NCBI GenBank assembly: GCA_963920665.1 | Contig: OY987266.1 | Coordinates: 17,551,001-17,615,000 of the forward strand | Source: Straminergon stramineum | Lineage: Eukaryota; Streptophyta; Bryopsida; Hypnales; Calliergonaceae | Direction: 5' to 3' | Length of the DNA: 64,000 nt | In this document: one piece after another, positions 24,801 to 36,139 of the stretch | Layout of the letters: the number at the start of each line of letters is the position of its first letter | Position numbering within the stretch: the stretch's first letter is position 1 | Program-made: the position numbers and the translations under genes | The notes under the pieces: generated by a model | The model's database searches: none | Told to the model about the DNA's origin: nothing | Seen by the model: the letters and a program-made list of their open reading frames with translations, nothing else

Positions 24801-27003
24801 TTAGGCCGGTAGACATACCTCACGCTCAGCAAGCATGTCCATCAGCCGAGTAATACCTTGAGGGATAGAAAGCACCAGATCCTGCAGCCTTTGCCACATA
24901 CCCCCTTATCAACAATCCATGCGCACCTGATTAAACTCACTGCTGACCAGACTAATCCAGGCACTGCGCCTATGTGATACAGACGCAAGTGCTCCTTATA
25001 AATCAATTGTAGGATTATGTTTGAGTCTGCATACCTTGTAGGGCAACTCGTAAGCAGGGCGGTCAAAACTTGCAGTGTATGATAACGCACATAGAAGTCT
25101 GGTTCATCCTGCAATAAGAATAGTCATATCAAATCTACTTCAATGTTCTCTAAGCGAGAGGTGGAGTCCAAGGATGTCAACACGAAACGAGGCCCATCTC
25201 AAGTAACTTGGGGCATACCAAAAGGCTCAACAGAAGTGCAATACTGGCAGGTTCTCGCGCCAGGAGCTCGGAATTAATGGTTCCCGCTTGGACTTGACCA
25301 GGTTCCTCGAGCCCTAGATCCTCTGTTGTTAGCGCGTGAAGAAGCGTCTCCAAAGACCCCCTCACCTAAAAACATTCACTTCAAACATAAGCAAGAGATC
25401 TTCTCCTGTGTTGCAAGAACCTGCCAAGTTAGCCCCTCATGCCTAAATGGCCAAAAATTGTCGCTTTCATATCTTTGAGAATTATATGAATCATTCAGGA
25501 CGCTTTAAGGAAGGCAACAAATATATCAATACAGAGAAGAAGCAGATTGAAACCCAAAATATATATTTTGGGAGTAATAATAATTGGCTATGAGCTTCCA
25601 AAGAAGAATTCCCATTTTAAGCTCAGGCACTTAAGAGTTAATGTTCACGCGATAGAAATGTACATAATATTGCGTCAAAGCTACAGCACAGCACATAAGC
25701 CGGCTACACTATACAAAATTGTAAACTGAATGGAAAATTTTTACGGATGAACATGAGCTCACCATTTCTAGATCTTCACGCTCCTCTCTGAAAACTGCCA
25801 TAAGAATAGGAAACCCTGCTCACACAGAAAGGGTCTTCAGCAAAGCAGCATGCACCTGAAACCATACCATGCATCTAATAAATCCCAAGAAAAAACTGCT
25901 GAGAGCATATTCTAACCACATTTTTCCTATACACGACAGATTTGCATGCAGCTCTATTTACCCATAGCCCCAAATGCAAGCTTCGCATTTCGGTTCTCTG
26001 CTACGGCGGCCTCCAGCTCTTGCATAGCACTACGTCGATCGTCTGCAAGCTTGCCGTTGCTAATCCGCTCCAAAAGCTCCTCCACTCCCCTGCAGACATG
26101 CGAAAGATTTGTTGTCATCACACCAATAACTCTGCCCCAAGCCACGTACCCGGACCTTACTTTCAAGAACTAAGGAGGGAGGTCCATAAAGTGTCCCTCT
26201 CAGCATTCCAGTAATAAGGGGTAAATTCAAAATTAAATGAAGCCTAAAGGCACATTCAAATGTCAAAGACGGCAATTGACATTATAATTTTTGGAGTCTA
26301 AATCAGTATACTATAAATTTTTGAAATTGCACTGCATAGCGATCTAAAAGTATCCTTACCCTAAAATATCAAACAGTTTTGCATCCAAAAATTCAGTATC
26401 GATCATGCATTAGACTAGCTGAGGAGATGCCTAGTTGTGGAGTATCCTGCCTTTCTAGTGTGCACTATGCAAGAATTATTCAGAGTTCAATACCTCTAAG
26501 ATTGGGAGACCACAACTACGCAAGAGCTTCCAATGATACCAAGAACAACATATGAGCAAAGAGACAAATAACAAATAACAAACCGACAGAATTTGATAAG
26601 AGAAATGAGCAGCCCTTACCCATCGTCTTCATCTCGACCATAATTGCTGGTTCCAAACACCAGTCCACCCACGCCCTATACCAAACCATGCAGATGAAGA
26701 CCTCGATTGCAACAGATACGTACCTCACCACTACAGAGGCTAAATTCATAAAATCCACCTATTGTGGTCAATAAAAACTCTTTCGAATTTCAAGACAAAC
26801 AAACAGGTTCAGTACATTCTATTGCTTCATAAAATTCCGCTACGATTGCTTCCACATATATAAAAAAAAATCGGGCGAATTCTCCACAACAGAAATTGCA
26901 ATGAGCTCTGCTCGACCATAATTGAGGTCAGCTCATTGCCAAAACCAAACCTCTGTACCTGCGCTACTGCATTGAGGTTCAAAGACCCCAACTTGAACGC
27001 CAT
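18859..27003 (-). CDS. GC6: Golgin candidate 6 (p115/USO1 vesicle tether)
   Basis: Nineteen coding exons on the minus strand: 27003-26959, 26675-26620, 26089-25962, 25815-25763, 25365-25219, 25108-25035, 24888-24819, 24279-24226, 23691-23596, 23437-23387, 23227-23138, 22975-22862, 22671-22600, 22412-22227, 21968-21856, 21757-21709, 21440-21375, 20787-19999, 19473-18859. They join in frame to about 955 residues; Arabidopsis GC6/MAG4 is about 914. Recognisable blocks in order: GVGGLVFG, LLERISNGKLADDRR, GSLETLLHALT, DFYVRYHTLQVLTALL, GITRLMDML, VVFEGAYDRLFNIIKEEGG, CIGDLVVGHPDNRD, LKIPLEIP, LLVTWVVECP. The ARM-type head is followed by a coiled coil and an acidic end (DDDDDDEDDDDH). It tethers transport vesicles at the Golgi in ER-Golgi traffic. 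The last two exons are large and the rest tiny. The donor of the exon beginning at 22975 could be 22862 or 22835; both keep frame. Confidence 0.93.
20978..21200. repeat. Solo TTAA-CCCCTA terminus inside a GC6 intron
   Basis: TTAA at 20978-20981 is followed by CCCCTAGGAAACCGC, matching the ends of the TTAA elements found elsewhere in the window. The following 200 bp are clearly more GC-rich than the rest of the intron. I could not find a matching right end, so the element is probably decayed or truncated. Confidence 0.4.
26172..26200 (+). repeat. Copy of the GGAGGTYCATAAAGTGTCC motif in a GC6 intron
   Basis: AAGGAGGGAGGTCCATAAAG followed by TGTCCCTCT. Related copies lie at 146-170, 1141-1165, 2401-2416 (reverse) and 63925-63950. 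Probably an end of a dispersed repeat family. Confidence 0.7.
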
Positions 27004-27545
27004 AACTCGCTCACTTCCCAGCCAAATTTCTCAAACACCAATCCTCTCTCCAATCAAACGAATTTCAGGGCTCCTAAAAATTCCTGCAATCAACAGATAG
27101 CGCTCCTGCAAATCAGAAGTCTAATCCCAATCCTTCCTCAATCTCATAACTAAACCTCAAACCCGAAGCCTCGTCACCAATAGCCGCTCACTCCGCAACC
27201 AAATTTCTCAAATACCAATACCCTCCCCAAAACCGAAAATCAGCATCCTTATAAAACCCTGCAATCAACAGATAGCGCTCCTGAAAATCTAATCTCAATC
27301 CCAATCCCAATCCCTTCCTCAATCACTCCACCAAAACCTCAAACCTGGCGCTTTCTCACTATACCGCACCCATTCCCCTCATAGCTCAATTTCGCAAACT
27401 TACAGACTCCCTAAAACAGAATTCCAAGTGCTGAAAAATTCCTGCAATCAACAGAAAAACCTCCACCAAATCACAAGCCTAATCAAACCCTCTCCATCTG
27501 CAACTCCCAGACCTTCCTCAATCTCGCACCAAAACCTCGGACCCG
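27003..27545. repeat. Three-copy ~180-bp tandem repeat over the GC6 start and leader
   Basis: Markers recur in order: AAATTTCTCAAACACC at 27024, 27202 and (diverged) 27387; CCTGCAATCAACAGA at 27083, 27258 and 27441; TTCCTCAATC near 27135, 27315 and 27515. Period is 175-199 bp. The unit nearest the gene contains the GC6 start codon at its edge, so the gene's transcribed leader or core promoter has been locally triplicated. Confidence 0.85.
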
Positions 27546-27648
27546 GCCAAAATTTCAAGCAATCAGAATTTGCGTTATGAGAAGGGTGATCTCGAGAGTA
27601 AGAAATGGCGCCAACCAGGTGCAAATTCGATTCTTCCCACACAGAACC

Positions 27649-27657
27649 AAACCCTAA
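27649..27657 (+). promoter_or_regulatory. Telobox AAACCCTAA upstream of GC6
   Basis: Exact AAACCCTAA about 650 bp upstream of the GC6 start codon. Teloboxes are common in promoters of plant housekeeping genes. A short AAT microsatellite lies just beyond it (27745-27770). Confidence 0.4.
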
Positions 27658-27949
27658 TCGCGAGAAGCGTGATTGTAGTCAATCCCGTCGCTATAATTGG
27701 TTTCTGCCTGGTAGGTTTACAGATTCTTGTTGAAACTGATAACAATAAAAATAATAATAATAATAATGAAAAGCTGATAGATTGTGTTGCAAGGGGAAGT
27801 CGTGGAGATGATGGGCAGTACGAAAAAGCGAGGTGCAAGCAGCGCGATGTGTGGAATGGACAACGGGTCACGTGAAACTTGGTGAAGCTCCTTCAAGCTC
27901 CGGAGGCATCTTTTTCTCCGGGTTCGACATGGAGAGTCTGTAACTCTAG

Positions 27950-29815
27950 GGCCCTTTCACACTATGTCCCAAGTGTCAAGTCTCACTAAGATAAGTGAAA
28001 ATTGGGACTTGGAGATTTTATGCTAGTTTACAAGTTCGAAGTCTCATCTCACTCCAAAACAATTATATGGCACAAGTTTTTAGAAGTTTTGGCATCAAGG
28101 AAGTGGGATTAAGAAGTCAAATTGGGTTTAGCCAAAATGAAAATCCAACTTCGACTCCAAATCCTAACAATTTTTTTGAAGAGAAAATGAAGAGAAAATC
28201 ATTGAAGTAAACTAGCATATGACAAACAAAAGACTCATTATGGACACCTGGGGAATGACCCATTAGGTCTTGCATCAACCTATGAGGCTATGATAGACCT
28301 TTTTCAATAAATGAAATTTGGGCTATATTAGATTGAGTTAGTGACCACAATCAATGTCTTGGATGATGATGATGATGATGGAGTGATTAGTGATTGTAAT
28401 AGGAACTTCCATCTTTTGAGTGTAAATTCACAACATGAAGGGACTTTTTTAGGCCTTCATGTTGAGGCCATCTTAGGAAACATTGTGATTGTTGTAGGTG
28501 AATAAGATGACCATCATGGATACAATTTTTGTTGGTTTTGGAGTAGTCTAGAGGCTCTTTTGGATCAATTGGGCAGTGCTCTTCAAAAATTCATGAAAAA
28601 TTGAAAATTTATCCAAAAAAAATCTTCAATTGTTCTTCCGATTTCTCACATTTGTCTTTATGTAGAAAAAAAATTTAAAAATGTCAATAATGTCAATAGG
28701 AAAACCAATCATTTTACTTATTATAGGTTGGTTTACTATATAAAAGGCATTCTAATGGGTTGAATTTTTTCTTAATTTGTCCAATCTATATTTGATACTA
28801 AATGTGCCCTCCAAATAGGATTTTGACTTTTTGACCCATTCGTGGGCACTGAATTGCATTACAACATTATACCAAAAAAGGGGGCCATAGAATAATTTCC
28901 TATAGTCCTTTAAATTAGGGGTACTTGATAAATGTTTACAAGCCTTCTAATTTGATTGGCATTTGAGGCATGCATGAGAATTCTAACAATGTAGTTCAAT
29001 TCCATGACCTCATTCCTCTAAACCAAGATAAACAAAGATAGGAGGACCATTTTTATAATAAAAGAAAGTCAACATCCAATTATAAAAATACTTTTGCCTT
29101 GTCTTTCACTTTTAAAGGATTTGCCTAAAAGAGCCCATATAGCACAACAATCATCAAAATTTAGCAAGCTTGCAACAATGGAGCATCTATTAGCAAGGGG
29201 CAAGGGATCTCAATTCTTGGCAAAATTTGTTGAACCTACAAAATGGTGGTTCAAACAACTAATTGAAAGACTATAGGGGATCAATGCTTTGAGAATTAGG
29301 GCTTTGGCCTTTACACTACAAGTTCCAAGTCCCACATTTGATATTTTTTATTCTCTTTCTACAATCCAAAGAAGGTGGAATCTAACCTTGAAAAATTGGA
29401 ACTTGAGACGTAGTTTGAAAGGTCCCTTAGTAATTGAGCTTATCAAGCTTCACTAATTGGGACTAACATTCTTGAATGCTTCTTTTTTTCATTTTTTCCT
29501 TCACATTAAGGTCGTGACACTTTGAACTACTAATTAAGCACCTAAAACAAACTTCTTTTTTTTGCCTGATAGTAAATCAAATCCATGTGTGAAATTGTCA
29601 TTATTTATATTTAAAACTTGAGCAAATAATCAAAGTGGCAACTCAAGAGTCTCGCTACTTATATATCACTCTTTATTGCTTTAAGGTTTTACATGCTTGG
29701 CTCCCCATTGAATCTACAACATGTTGTATAGAGAAACATATAATCACATTCTTTGAGTAGCAAAAATGTCCAATCTTACTTGCAACATATTTTACTACAA
29801 TTTGCTGATTTAGTT
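27950..29815. repeat. Repeat-rich intergenic block
   Basis: 27950 opens with GGGCCCTTTCACACTATGTC, like the termini of the element at 29299-29427. A TATGCTAGTTTAC inverted pair spans about 28019-28220. 28330-28760 is copy 1 of a four-copy dispersed repeat (others near 51970-52420, and reversed at 56030-56470 and 62000-62405). Confidence 0.65.
29296..29430. mobile_element. Candidate Tourist-like (PIF/Harbinger) MITE, ~130 bp
   Basis: TTA on both sides (29296-29298 and 29427-29429). Left end GGGCTTTGGCCTTTACACTA; right end in reverse GGGACCTTTCAAACTACG. Internal text CAAGTTCC is also shared in inverted order. A TTA duplication and GGG termini fit the superfamily. Confidence 0.55.
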
Positions 29816-29892
29816 AACCCCTAAAGGACCAGGGGTGCAAAATACAGTGTTGTAGAAGCCACCTGGTGGCCTTATGGTCCTTTAGGGGTTAA
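29814..29892. mobile_element. Minimal 71-bp TTAA foldback element
   Basis: TTAACCCCTAAAGGACCA at 29814-29831 and its exact reverse complement at 29875-29892. These include the flanking TTAA, so the terminal repeats proper are 14 bp. The interior is about 43 bp. Confidence 0.9.
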
Positions 29893-30655
29893 GCAAAATT
29901 TTCAATATGATGTAGCCACACATAAAACACTAAAATACTTATATTGATACTTTAAGGTGCCATTACCTCAACATTTGACTCTAGGGCCTAAAAAGGGCTA
30001 TTTCGAATCCTCCTCTTTTAAAATTTAAGTGGCTAAAAATATTTACATTTATATTCATATTTATAATATTTATAAAAAAGAATTGTACTTATTAGTTGAT
30101 TTCTCCAATTTAAAATTTTTCATTTTCAAAATCCAATCAATTGTTGTCCCATATCCACAGATTCATTGTTGATTTCTTAAACATAGGAGTAAATTTGACC
30201 ACAAGGTATACATATAAAGATAAATATATCCAAAACCAACATTAGGAAGTCCTAATGTACATTTGAAGTGTCTAAATGTAAGATTTAGGTACATAATGTT
30301 ATTTTTCTTAGTTTATAGGAAGCAACTCATTTCCAATGACCCCCCATTTTCACCCTATAGACTTCTTTCTTTTGATCAAGTCATTGCAAGTAGTAATTAA
30401 TTGTAGCACAGTTCAAGGTATAGTTGTGGCACAATATAATTGGCTACAACTTTCAATATTGCAACCAACCCTTGGTCGGAAATAGGAAGGCCTCAACATG
30501 ATCAATATGGATCGAACATAATCTGGAGCTAAAAAATTTATGATAATTATGTTTTGATGAATAAAATTTTGGAAAATTATCGAATCCTTCCAAATTCTAT
30601 TTTTGTATAAAATTTTCCCACTACAGAAACCAATGCTCCATATAAGCGTAATTGT

Positions 30656-32004
30656 TTAACCCCTAAAAACCCAAGGTTTTGGGGGGGTCTGAAAACATCA
30701 TTGCTTTTGAAGTGTTATAGATCTAAATGCCACTATGGTGTAGAAATCTCAACCATACAATCTTGTGGTGTATATGTTGTAGATGACATGAATCAAATTT
30801 GGAGTCATTTGGCAACTTAATTTGCAAGATTTTAATGTTTAACTGTTGAAAAAGGATATTGAAATTTTCCTAGAAATAGATTTGGAGGTGAAATATGATT
30901 TCTAGACCTACTCAAATGAAAAACTTTAAACTATAAAGTACTTCAAAACCAATAGACAAACACATTGGTGAAAGAAAATATCATTCAATTGACTCATTGT
31001 GTTTGCAAAATGGCTTTGGAATGTCAAAAAATATTGCAAGAAAAGTTGCAAAAAGCATATCTAAGGTTGAACCTTCTTCTAATAAAATGTTTCTCAGTCA
31101 CTCATAACTTCTTGGATTGATATGAAATTATAACCACACAAACTAGACTAGTATGCACAACTTTTCTGAAAAATCTCATTAGAAACAAACACTATATGAA
31201 GAGGAAACAAGCCTTCGAAGAATCAAAAAAAGTCTAGATTTTAAACTTTGACTTGCTCTGAAACATTTAAAACATCTTGGATTGACATACAATTCTTGTC
31301 ATAGTAACTAGACTTCAAGGGGAACAAAACCCAATAAATTTTATTGAAAACAAACATTAGATGAAGGAGATACAAGCCCTTGAAGCTACAATAATCAAAT
31401 ACAATTTGGTGAACTCAAATTGAAGCTGTGAACTTTGATTGGCTTCCAAAAAACCAGTTCATCTTGTATTGATCTGAAAATTTTACCACACAAACTAGAA
31501 GAGAGAATGAAAAATTTCCAACAAATTTTATTGAATTCGGACATTGGATGCAAAAGTTGCTACACTTTGAATTAGACTTGAAATTGTGTGAGGACACTTT
31601 TGGTCCCTTGTGGTGTTTAACCCATAAACGCCGATGCGGACGATTTTCGTCCGATGAGGAACAAGAAGTTAATCTGTGGGATGCAGGAATGCATTTTTTC
31701 ATCCGGTATTTTTTTAACACAATCGTGGAGATGTGCTGCATCATGGAGGGCCAAAAATTGTGTAATTTGGATGCATTCTTATTTTTAAGGAGCATGGAAA
31801 TTGAGAACAAAGCACAGAAATACCCGTGCACGGTGTTAGGTCGTAGGCTGCCCTCCCACAATTTTCATGAGGGCAACGAGAGTTCCCCTTTCTTTGGTAC
31901 TGTTCATGAACGTGTTTCTCTCCCACGGTCAGTGCACTATGAACAGTGCTCAGCCCGCCTCTTCCCCGCGGGGACCAGTCCGTCGTTTAGGGGTTAAGGG
32001 TTAA
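30656..32004. mobile_element. TTAA element containing a second TTAA element
   Basis: Outer body 30660-32000, TTAA at 30656-30659 and 32001-32004. Left end CCCCTAAAAACCCAAGG, right end in reverse CCCTTAAACACCACAAGGG once the inner element is removed. The outer interior carries three degenerate ~165-187-bp units starting near 31111, 31276 and 31463 (CTTGGATTGA-like, then CACAAACTAGA). No transposase frame. Confidence 0.75.
31617..31997. mobile_element. Inner TTAA element, 373 bp, inserted near the end of the outer one
   Basis: Body 31621-31993, TTAA at 31617-31620 and 31994-31997. Ends CCCATAAACGCCG and (reverse) CCCCTAAACGACGG. The interior is more GC-rich than its surroundings. Overlapping open frames on both strands (31415-31861, 31548-31997) cross its borders and are not genes. 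Confidence 0.8.
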
Positions 32005-32185
32005 GTGGTTGGAAATGGGTCGCCTGCCTTATTGGTTTTGGGTGTACTTATCCTTCTTTCAAAACCACGGTCACAAGACCAGGCAAGTGGCCTTGGTCGG
32101 TACGCCACCAATTGACGCGACCGTCCTAGAGGCCCGGTCATAGGCCCTTGTCTTCCCCGCACGCCACTGCTGAGAGCGAATTTCC
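32005..32185. other. eIF1A upstream region
   Basis: GC-rich promoter-proximal DNA with GGCCC motifs; no coding signal. Confidence 0.5.
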
Positions 32186-32193
32186 AAACCCTA
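32186..32193 (+). promoter_or_regulatory. Telobox AAACCCTA upstream of eIF1A
   Basis: AAACCCTA about 150 bp before the ATG, with GGCCC motifs 40-55 bp further up (32131-32149). Telobox plus GGCCCA/TGGGCC-like elements is the usual plant promoter pair for translation-machinery genes. Confidence 0.5.
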
Positions 32194-32339
32194 GTTGTGC
32201 ATTACTGTGGGGCGACGGTTTGGTCTTCTGCAGTGAGCTTCTCTCCGATCATCGGCGTCCGAGTATTATAGTCTGTTCGAAGGAAGCTTACAGTTTTTAT
32301 TCCATTTGGTGCAGCGATCGTTGAAGGAATTTCGTAAGC

Positions 32340-32777
32340 ATGCCGAAGAACAAAGGAAAGGGAGGCAAGAACCGGAAGAGGGGCAAGAACGAGGCGGAGG
32401 ACGAGAAGCGGGAGCTCGTCTTCAAGGAGGATGGCCAGGAGTACGCGCAGGTGCTTCGGATGCTCGGGAACGGTCGTTGCGAGGCGCTTTGCATCGACGG
32501 CACCAAGCGGTTGTGCCACATCCGGGGGAAGATGCACAAAAAGGTGTGGATCGCTTCCGGCGATATCATCTTAGTTGGACTTCGAGATTACCAGGACGAC
32601 AAGGCGGATGTGATTCTTAAGTACCAGCCCGACGAGGCCCGTCTGTTGAAGGCTTACGGCGAGTTGCCGGAAAATGTGCGCCTCAACGAGGGTATTGCTG
32701 GTGGCATGGACGACGAGGAAGAGGGCGGCGGCGATGATTACGTCGAGTTCGAGGACGAGGATATCGATAGGATATGA
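32340..32777 (+). CDS. EIF1A: Translation initiation factor eIF1A
   Basis: Single uninterrupted reading frame of 145 residues. It opens [20 protein letters not shown], the basic tail that contacts the ribosome. The OB-fold core follows: [74 protein letters not shown]. The C terminus is acidic and ends [12 protein letters not shown], the conserved tail that binds eIF5B. Length and order are typical of the family. eIF1A works in the cytosol with eIF1 on the 40S subunit in scanning and start-codon choice. Coding GC content is much higher than in the flanks. A telobox lies 150 bp upstream and a three-copy repeat follows the stop. Confidence 0.97.
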   Translation: MPKNKGKGGKNRKRGKNEAEDEKRELVFKEDGQEYAQVLRMLGNGRCEALCIDGTKRLCHIRGKMHKKVWIASGDIILVGLRDYQDDKADVILKYQPDEARLLKAYGELPENVRLNEGIAGGMDDEEEGGGDDYVEFEDEDIDRI

Positions 32778-32809
32778 GAGACGCAAGTGTTTCGGTTTGT
32801 TCGGATATT

Positions 32810-33655
32810 TTGTAACGTGCAACGTCGGGGGCGGGAGGTGGGGGCGCTGTGCTTACCCTAATTTGAGGCGGCGGTATGTGTATTTTAGAATGAAATGCTT
32901 TAGTGCACCCGTTGATGATGTCCCTTCTCTGTTCTTCTGGTGTGGCAATCGGTGTATGAATTATTGTGCAGGATGTGCTCCCTCTATGCAAAGTAGTTGT
33001 CAGTTTAGTTGGTAGGCGGAAGCGTGGATGGCTTCAAATAGTTAGCTCCTTCACTCTTTCATATATTTTGTCTAGCCTCTCATCTAATTGAAGAGTATTA
33101 ATATCGCACTCCTTTTTGTGTTACACTCCATGCTCTCTTTGGAACGTGCAACGTCGGGGTAGGAAGGGGTGAATCTAAGTTTCTGCGGCGGTATGTATAA
33201 GCAAGAATAAAAAGCCTCTCTGTGCTTCCTTGTGTAGCAATTGATGTCCCGGACTATTGTGTGGGATGTACTCCATCTTTGCAAATTCTTTTTTCAATTT
33301 AGTTGGTAAGCGGTAGTATGGATGGCTTTAAACAGTCGGCTCTTAACTCTTTCATAATTTTTGCCTCACCTCATCGATTTGATTGCATTCAAGATATTTT
33401 CAAGCTTGCGCGGTAAATTTCAGGATGCTTTTCTCGTCTTCTCACTTTGAGCTTGCTACACCTGTGGGGTAATTTGACTTCTGTTCTTGTTTATCAATTT
33501 GTCTGGATTGTGCTCCCGTTTGCAATGCAGTTGTTCGATTAACCTAGTTAATCGGAAGATTGGATGTCTCTTTGCTCTTTTCATAAATTTTTGTCCTGAC
33601 TAATCTAATTGAAATTTTTTCATATGGCACTCCATTTCCAAGCGTGCGTGGCAGA
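32810..33655. repeat. Degenerate three-copy ~240-330-bp tandem repeat after eIF1A
   Basis: AACGTGCAACGTCGGGG occurs at 32813 and 33144. A second marker, GATGTGCTCCCTCTATGCAA, is near 32972, with diverged forms near 33266 (GATGTACTCCATCTTTGCAA) and 33509. TTTAGTTGGTAGGCGG-like and GGATGGCTT-like phrases also recur. The array begins about 35 bp after the stop codon, so the first unit is probably 3' UTR. Confidence 0.85.
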
Positions 33656-34055
33656 TTTAAATCTTTTACGGTTTGATAACATGGTGAGCCCTATGTCGTC
33701 TCTTGACGCAAAAAGAATATCCAAAAGCAAGGGAAGTTGTCGAGTCTATGAAGGAGACTATCGGATATCGTGCAAAGTCGTGTAACCCTGAATAGAGGAT
33801 CGTTCGAAAAAATTGGGTATCATTTGCCGGAACCCAAAAATGCCTCATTTTTTGGACGCTCGTCTTTGCGGGCAAGAATTCTCGAACATACCATTGAAAC
33901 CAGAGATGAGCCGCACCCTGGACAGTCCACCTTTCTTAAGTCACGTATAGCAAGTCCAGAATATCCAAAAGCATCCCCACCGGTGGTGAAATTAGGTTTC
34001 CCTTCCATGTTGGATTTGTACTTCAACCTGTAACAAACTCTAAGTAACTCTACGT
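33656..34055. other. Unrecognised, moderately GC-rich stretch
   Basis: Differs in composition from the flanking AT-rich repeats. Open in several frames; one plus-strand frame ends EYPKASPPVVKLGFPSMLD. I do not recognise it. It may be a decayed gene fragment. Confidence 0.35.
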
Positions 34056-34330
34056 GCAGATGTTCATCCTTGGAATTTTGTGTGAGAAGGGGAGGTCTTG
34101 TATAGTAGTTTGACCTCTCTTGAGTTTTTTTAAGCAAATGATTCACACTAGGGTCATATAGGATGATTTTTGTGGTACCCAACTTGGCATTCTAAGTTCA
34201 TCTTTGGAATTTTGTGTGAAAAGGGGAGGTCTTGTACAATAGTTTGAGCTCTTTGGGGTTTATTTAAGCAAATGATTTACTCATGACCAAAAAGGATGAT
34301 TTTCATGGCTCTTAGTCCATTGTTCTAAGA
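34055..34330 (-). repeat. Two tandem reversed copies related to the 222-bp MITE
   Basis: GTTCATCCTTGGAATTTTGT near 34062 and GTTCATCTTTGGAATTTTGT near 34198 start two ~135-bp units, both with GGGGAGGTCTTGTA and AAGCAAATGATT. They are reverse-oriented relatives of 35190-35380. Confidence 0.75.
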
Positions 34331-35189
34331 TAAACCCTCTAAGGATGCTATTGTATGATAAATGTAGTCATTCAAAAATAATCTAAATTTTTTTACCAAT
34401 AGGTGCATTCTTCATTTCTTTAGTGATCTAAAAGTCATCCATCAACCACTTTTAGGTCCCTTTATTGGGTTAAACTTCAACTACAAAGATGCCAACAAGT
34501 AAGCTTAGTAAAGTATAACAATATTATGGTTTCATTTTCATGTTTTCTACAATACTAATGATTATGAAAATTGGATTGAAAGAACAAATAGATAATGTTA
34601 GAATACACTCAAAACTCTCCAATTGTACACTTTGTGAATCTTGCACATTCCCTAAGCATCATGAAAATCTTGAATCGGATATAGATTAGATTAGACAACT
34701 TCTCCGCAATGGCATCACGATGTGAATACATATCAAAGTGAATTTATAAGTTGATTTGTTCTTTGAGGCAATGCAATAAGGGAAGATTGACTATAATTAA
34801 CAAAAATGACAACAACTAAAAATGAATAAATAAGAAATTTGAGCATGGATCCCATTATTAAAATGTCTAAGTTTTTATTGAATCTTATTAGAAGTTACTA
34901 AAGAAAATCTTATATTCTCTTAACATGCAATTTTAGAGTATCATATTGATAAACTACGTATTTTCAAAGTGCTATAAATTTATCCAAAATCAATCCTAGG
35001 CTTCCATTAATAGAGGCTATGCATTTTAAATGCACATATTTTGAGCCTAAAGGATAGGACCTATCACCAAGATACTTTGTTATAAATGATCTAATTTTTG
35101 GACCAATATGTGCATTATTCATTTCTATAGTATTTATAAAAGTAATCCATCATTTTTGACAAAGTCAATACTTTAATGATAGGTCTCAT

Positions 35190-35380
35190 CCTTTCAAGGT
35201 TAAATCTAAAATATTAGGTTGGTCACTATAGAAATCATCCTTTTGGTATTGTGTGAATCATTTGCTTAAAAAGAACCAAAAGCACTCATTGGAGGTCAAA
35301 CTAAAGTGCAAGACCTCCCCTTCTCCCACAAAATTCTAAAGGGGAACATCTACACTTTTGTCTTATAGTAACTATGCCTT
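35190..35380 (+). repeat. Diverged copy of the 222-bp TTAA MITE family
   Basis: Shares CACTCATTGGAGGTCAAACT, CCTCCCCTTCTCCCACAAAA and ACTTTTGTCTTATA with relatives at 4150, 8259, 34055 and 54823. Confidence 0.65.
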
Positions 35381-36139
35381 AAATCCCACAAATAAATTCT
35401 GCAATATGATGAATATGCTCTAGAAAATGAACAACAATTTTTGCACATTGTTGAAGGACTAAGAATCAAAATGCAAGTGGTTCCATAATATTTTGACACA
35501 TTGTGAATTAGTTACAAATTTTCAAAGATGCAAGGTGTAGAATGCTACAAGTGTCATGTAGGGGATGCTATAATCCATTTGATGCACATCAAGAAATCAC
35601 ACTAGTAGTATAGAAACATGTCATAGAGAAGAAGTTAAACTAACAAAAAGTATACCCAAAATCGACCACTTGTAAGGTTGCTATCTCGACAATACTATAA
35701 ATAGAGCTACACACTATTCAAAATGGCCCCAAACTCCATCTTACACTTATCCTTGTAATGTGCACCATTTGCAATATTCTCCTTGTTTAGTTTCCTTTCA
35801 AAAATAGGGGTTGATTTTGAGGAGTGGTCCATTTTAGGTGTAGTTACTTTATATAGAAGGATTCTCTAACATCCATCCAACACTTGGTATCTAACATCCA
35901 TGGCAACCTTCTACATTGAATAGGGGTATTAAGGGGACCAAAAAATTAAAGGGACTGATTCTAGAAAATTGTAGATGTTTAAAACATGATGTACATCACC
36001 TGGACACTCCAATTACTACTGATGTACAATAAAGGTAGATATTTCTTTAGTGTGGAATGTCGATTAATTAATATGGGTCCCCTTAATTCCCCTATTCAGT
36101 GTAGGGTTAAAGGAACAATATCTCAAAGGCTGCTGGTAC

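Noticed and set aside
31415..31997. Overlapping ~148-codon open frames on both strands
   Set aside because: They cross the borders of two nested TTAA elements and look like chance frames in a GC-richer insert.
33770..34182. Possible gene fragment on either strand
   Set aside because: Stops interrupt every frame tried and no family was recognised; kept only as an unexplained stretch.
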